Below are positions 60,276 through 64,000 of a stretch of DNA of 64,000 nt, piece after piece. The notes beneath the pieces are model-generated. The model saw only the letters and a list, made by a program, of their open reading frames with translations, made no database searches and was not told the DNA's origin. Every line of letters starts with the position of its first letter. The stretch's first letter is position 1. Origin of the DNA: Echinostoma caproni (taxonomy: Eukaryota > Platyhelminthes > Trematoda > Plagiorchiida > Echinostomatidae). Where the stretch lies: positions 4,861 through 68,860 of the forward strand of contig UZAN01040609.1 of assembly GCA_900618425.1 (NCBI GenBank), in the 5' to 3' direction. Made by a program: the position numbers and the translations under genes.

Positions 60276-61927
60276 TTATTTCCTATAACGCGTTAGTCTG
60301 TGTAATGCCGTTTGAAAATCATGATTGAACGTCGTATAGACAATCGGGTTTATCGCACTGTTTGAGTAGCCTAACCAAGTGATTAGCTGTTGCACATTCC
60401 AGGCAGGAGCACACTGTTCTCGACAAATCGCAGTGAGTACGTACATGACAAAGAACGGCAGCCAGCACAAAATAAATGCGCCCACAATGATGGACAGTGT
60501 ACGCGCTGCTCGACGCTCTTGATTCATAGATATTTGTTCACGTAGCTTGGCCGCCGTTCCCAATGAGGTCGTTTGTGACAAACCAATAGCTCGGTTTCCT
60601 TTGCTGGTTACGCTTTCGTTACACAAGTTTTCCTCATTGTTTCGTTCCGAAAATTCGCATTTGAAAAGGTCACTGATGGTATGTGTCATTTCAGCTCGAG
60701 ATGATAAACCAAACGCCCCGAATCGTGAGTCTGTAATGGGGCACATTGAGTGATGATCTGGTAGACAAATTTCACTGTGCGATCGAGGAAATCTTTGAAT
60801 CATGTGCCAGTGGACCTGAGTGGCTAGGTTTGCATGTAACCACTGAGATTGTGTCGATGAAGTTGAATCTTTTATTTGAAGGATAAGATTCGAAGTTTGC
60901 TTGGATGATGCAGCATTCTTTTGCATTGTGGGAAAATCAGTTCTCCCCTTTTCCACGCTGTACCGGTTGAATGAAGATGAACCAACCGGAATAGATTTGT
61001 TCGAGGAATATCTAATCAGGTGAACCACATCAAAATTAGTTGAGCGATGACATCCATTTGGTGCATTGAGTCCCCCGAAAGGTGGGTTTGGGTACAAATA
61101 TGAACTGCTTTGGTTTATCGAGCAATACAGTGACTTCCCACAAGCCGGACACAGAAGCCAGTTGTGATCTTTTGACGGCAAAATAAAACATTTGTTTATG
61201 GATTGATGCTCGTCGAACACCAATTGACTATGCGCTAGTTCATTGGGTTTTCGTGACACAGGACCCTCGAAACCGGACACACCAGCCTCAGCATTGAGAC
61301 GTGAGCGAGCCGCTGCGTTCAGTGCGCTTTTTCGCTTGATTTTCAGTCGAGTTCGCACGAGACGAAATAGCTTCAAATGCAGGATCAAAATGAAAATGGC
61401 GGGCAAATAAAACGAGCCTACGGAGGAGTATATGACATATACAATCTCACTGTTCATCACACAGTATGATCCACCATCAGTCACGTTAGTTGCGACCAGA
61501 TACCTGGGTGCTGCCCAGCCAAATATTGGTGGGACCACAATAACAGCGCTCAAAAGATAGACTAACGTAATCATGAAGAGAAAACCAGTGATTGTTCTTC
61601 GGCTCAAGTAATAAGTCGGATACCGGAGTAACAAATACCGGTCCACAGCGATGGCACACAAATGTAAGATGGACGCCGTACTGAAAAAAATATCACTAGC
61701 AACATGTACAGTACACAACGTTTGACCAAAAATCCATCGACCAGTGTACATATTTGTCACGATGTTCGGAGGAACAACAAATAATCCGACAGCCAGATCG
61801 GTCACAGCCAGTGAGATCAGTAGACTATTTTGCACTTGCCGTAGTGGTGGATGCATGGCTACTGAAAGTACAACCAGAGTGTTTCCCACTATTATCATCA
61901 CAGTAATCCCTATTGTCAAGATGGCAC
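60276..61927 (-). CDS. Amine GPCR exon 2 (TM1 to stop)
   Basis: One uninterrupted exon codes for all seven helices and the stop. The frame is also open upstream to 62016 but begins without ATG there; the first ATG (61958) would leave only nine residues before TM1. TTGGATTGTTTACAG, ending at 61928, is a good acceptor whose phase (two bases completing Gly) fits the exon proposed at 63780-63927. If the ATG at 61958 were used instead, the product would be 560 residues. Confidence 0.92.
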
Positions 61928-63927
61928 CTGTAAACAATCCAAATTTCTGAAGGCACATTATGGTTTTGATAGTTGTGGGTCTCAGAACCAACACAATGCT
62001 AATATTCCATCTGGATTAGCTCAAGGTAAATTTCACAGCTGATAGAAACGTGGTTGGTCACGAAAGCGATTAAGTGGCGTATTTGACCTTGAAACTGCAA
62101 TTTGATTGGTCTTTCTTCAGACTGGGAACTGGACCACCCAACCATTTCACATGCCACCTACAGCATTTGTTTACTTTGGCCTAATTGGATGAGAAAAGAA
62201 GGACTATCAGGTATACTTTTAGGATACTTTTCTGAATGCAAAATACAATATGGTGAGAAAATTTCCAATAATAGACTCAGTTATACACATTTTTGTGTGA
62301 ACACGATAGCGTTCTAAACGTGATTCCAACTTTGGCCATTTGCAGCGCTACAGTGTTGTTACTCCTTCCTCTGTTTCTGCAAGATGGATATTTCAAGTAA
62401 ATTGCGTTGATTATTATTCATTTTCGTTACAAGTCAAGTCATTCATTGTATGCAATCTTCTAAAATGTGCTGCGGAACTGTTCTGCCACAACAAACTAAA
62501 CTTTTGCACATTGCCAAGCAAACCAATCATACTTGCTGCTGGAGATTGACGCACGCGATTATATATAATTCAGATAGCTTAGTGCTTACACTCAGTTAGT
62601 AAATCATTGCGGGCCTTGTATTTACTAATAGCTCAAGAGTCAAATGGCTAGCTCGAAACAGTCCGCTATGCTGAAAAACCATGGAATCACTCGAACTCGT
62701 TCAGCCTTGTTAAAACCAGGCTAGGGAGAAAAATTAAGAACAGAAAAATGCATTCTCTTTAAGATGTTCTAATCAAATAATGCGTTAGACAACGTGAGAA
62801 TAATTTGAGTCTAAAATAGTTCTCTTACACCCCAAAATTTCCTCCTGTGAAACTTCTGATTCAATCCACTATGTTCTTAGACTGAATCTCGTCTGTCGAC
62901 TGGTATCCCCCATGATACTTGGCTGTGCATGGGCCGTCGGCGCTTCCTTCAAGATAATGACTGAGTGGTGTTTGCATTCTCTAGATGCACCGTATTTTGA
63001 TCCATAAAGCTGACTTGGTCTCCTACAGCTCTTGGGATCTTAAATAATAATACTCATAATAATAATAATAACGATAATATGAAGGGTACCCAAATAAATT
63101 ACTGCCTAAACTAATCCATCGGCATGAATGGCTCATCACTGATCTATATTTATCGGTGAACTTCAAAACTAGGGCTTTCATTCAACATACTACGTTGTGT
63201 ATCTCTGAATGATGCTCTACACCAACGTGCTCTGAAAAGCCTCTTTATTCATGTCCCACTCTCCTAATTTATTTTAAATGTTTAACTGCGAAATGTATGT
63301 TGCATTAGTTGAGACAAGTTGCAGAAAGAAAATTTAGAATTTTCGGCCTAATGCAAGAAATAGCCAGATAGTTTTGAGTGATTGCTCGTGCGTAAAAAAT
63401 ATTTTATCGACATGACTTTGCTAACGGTAAGCAGCTTCGGATTCATGCTTCAAATGATCAGGTCAGGTGTACTCCATCATCTGTTAAACTACTTCTGCCC
63501 CATTTTCTTGCAACGATTAAAATAGTTTATTGAATATATCCCGTTGTGATATGAGCCACACATAGGACTAATACAATTTCGTGTTGTAAATATTGTAAAT
63601 GGAATAAAAATGGATTTTTATTCCGATCTAATACTTGTTTCAACCCCTATGTATCACATGTACAATTCAACTCCCGATTATCACATAAGTTTCTTGTGTA
63701 TTGACGCTCAACATTGGTGCATATAGACTTACATACAATGCGATTGCTCCATCGTTTCACATCATCTCCTCCCTCTCACCCGTGATTTTAAACAAGTAAA
63801 TTCCCTCTGACTCTTTCTGTGATCTGACTGGATCATATTCCGCGGTCTGTGGCTCTTGAAATCCCTCACCCCAACACGAAACTGTCTGACTACCGGCTTG
63901 TACGTTTTGTAATGCTTTGGTTGTCAT
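60276..63927 (-). CDS. Class A biogenic-amine GPCR, two-exon model, about 599 residues
   Basis: A seven-helix receptor of the plasma membrane, probably for a catechol- or phenol-amine (dopamine, octopamine or tyramine) and acting through a G protein on neurons or muscle. Residues in the spliced model: GN of TM1 (Asn65), Asp93 (2.50), Cys121 (3.25), Asp128 (3.32, amine anchor), DRY 145-147, Ser217/Ser218/Ser221 (5.42, 5.43, 5.46), Pro225 (5.50), ICL3 of roughly 280 residues, CWLPFF 537-542, WLGYSNS then NPIVY 576-580, and a very short tail ending RLTRYRK. TM4 carries Tyr173 (YLLSAV) where class A receptors have Trp4.50. The long ICL3 and short tail fit D2-like, 5-HT1-like or octopamine-type receptors and the flatworm amine-receptor clade. 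Subtype cannot be set by eye. Confidence 0.88.
61928..63779 (-). other. Predicted receptor intron, 1.85 kb
   Basis: Lies between the proposed GTGAGA donor and the TTTACAG acceptor on the - strand. It contains an AAT microsatellite (63043-63078). No repeat family or gene was recognised. AATGAATGACTTGACTTGT (- strand, near 62450) vaguely recalls the LINE 3' tail. Confidence 0.45.
63043..63078. repeat. AAT microsatellite
   Basis: Interrupted run of AAT units in the predicted receptor intron. Confidence 0.85.
63780..63927 (-). CDS. Amine GPCR exon 1, predicted extracellular N-terminus
   Basis: ATG at 63927 with an in-frame TGA shortly upstream, then 49 codons (MTTKALQNVQAGSQTVSCWG at the start, EGIYLFKIT at the end) and one base before a GTGAGA donor. 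Splicing to 61927 makes a Gly codon and gives FKIT-GAILTIGITVMIIVG, a natural entry to TM1, with a hydrophilic N-terminal tail of about 45 residues. No NxS/T glycosylation site is visible in it. Supported by phase, donor and length only. Confidence 0.5.
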
Positions 63928-64000
63928 GTCCAGTCCATCCGCGTGCTGATGGCAGTCCTGCTGCACAATCGAAGTTCACTGGGCCTGCCTAAGACTCACG

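Noticed and set aside
61956..61994. Receptor start at the beginning of the long open frame
   Set aside because: The first codon there is GTG, not ATG, and only a few residues would precede TM1.

Overview
The window looks like nuclear DNA of a parasitic flatworm, most likely a digenean trematode. It is AT-rich, genes are split by GT-AG introns (several only 49-62 bp), and it is crowded with decayed Penelope-like elements, CR1-like and RTE-like LINEs and tRNA-derived SINEs, a mixture typical of fluke genomes. This is inferred from gene structure and repeat content; genus cannot be fixed by eye. The assembly has one 599-base N gap (32683-33281), an NN pair (33431-33432) and single Ns at 3870, 7350, 35631, 56473 and 59980.

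Two host genes can be supported. (1) Positions 1532-20306, + strand: a near-complete SPAG16/PF20 orthologue, an axonemal central-apparatus protein with an N-terminal coiled coil and seven C-terminal WD40 repeats. Eleven exons were placed with compatible phases; one short exon between 2303 and 3857 was not found. The first four introns are 49-62 bp and the later placed ones 1.2-7.6 kb. The large introns hold relics: a CR1-like LINE and an RTE-like endonuclease in the 7.6-kb intron, two SINEs in the 3.2-kb intron, and an antisense Penelope fragment in the last intron. (2) Positions 60276-63927, - strand: a class A biogenic-amine GPCR of about 599 residues in a two-exon model, with Asp3.32, the TM5 serine triad, DRY, CWLPFF and NPIVY, but Tyr instead of the near-invariant Trp4.50.

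Between them (about 20.3-60.2 kb) I see essentially repeats and unassigned sequence. Seven Penelope-like copies occur in the window (19.4-, 28.1-, 29.8+, 31.0+, 32.5+, 42.4-, 53.4- kb; sign gives strand). Five copies of one CR1-like LINE family occur (7.4+, 21.0-, 32.0-, 34.1-, 37.3+ kb), two of them sharing a 3' end with short ACTTG-type repeats. There is one mariner-like HTH fragment (50.6 kb, -) and six tRNA-derived SINE copies in two families. One SINE lies inside a Penelope copy, giving a relative age order. No rRNA or free-standing tRNA gene and no CRISPR array was seen.

I found no convincing new multi-gene system. The observations most worth following are the Trp4.50-to-Tyr receptor, the two SINE families, and the dense, lineage-diverse Penelope population.
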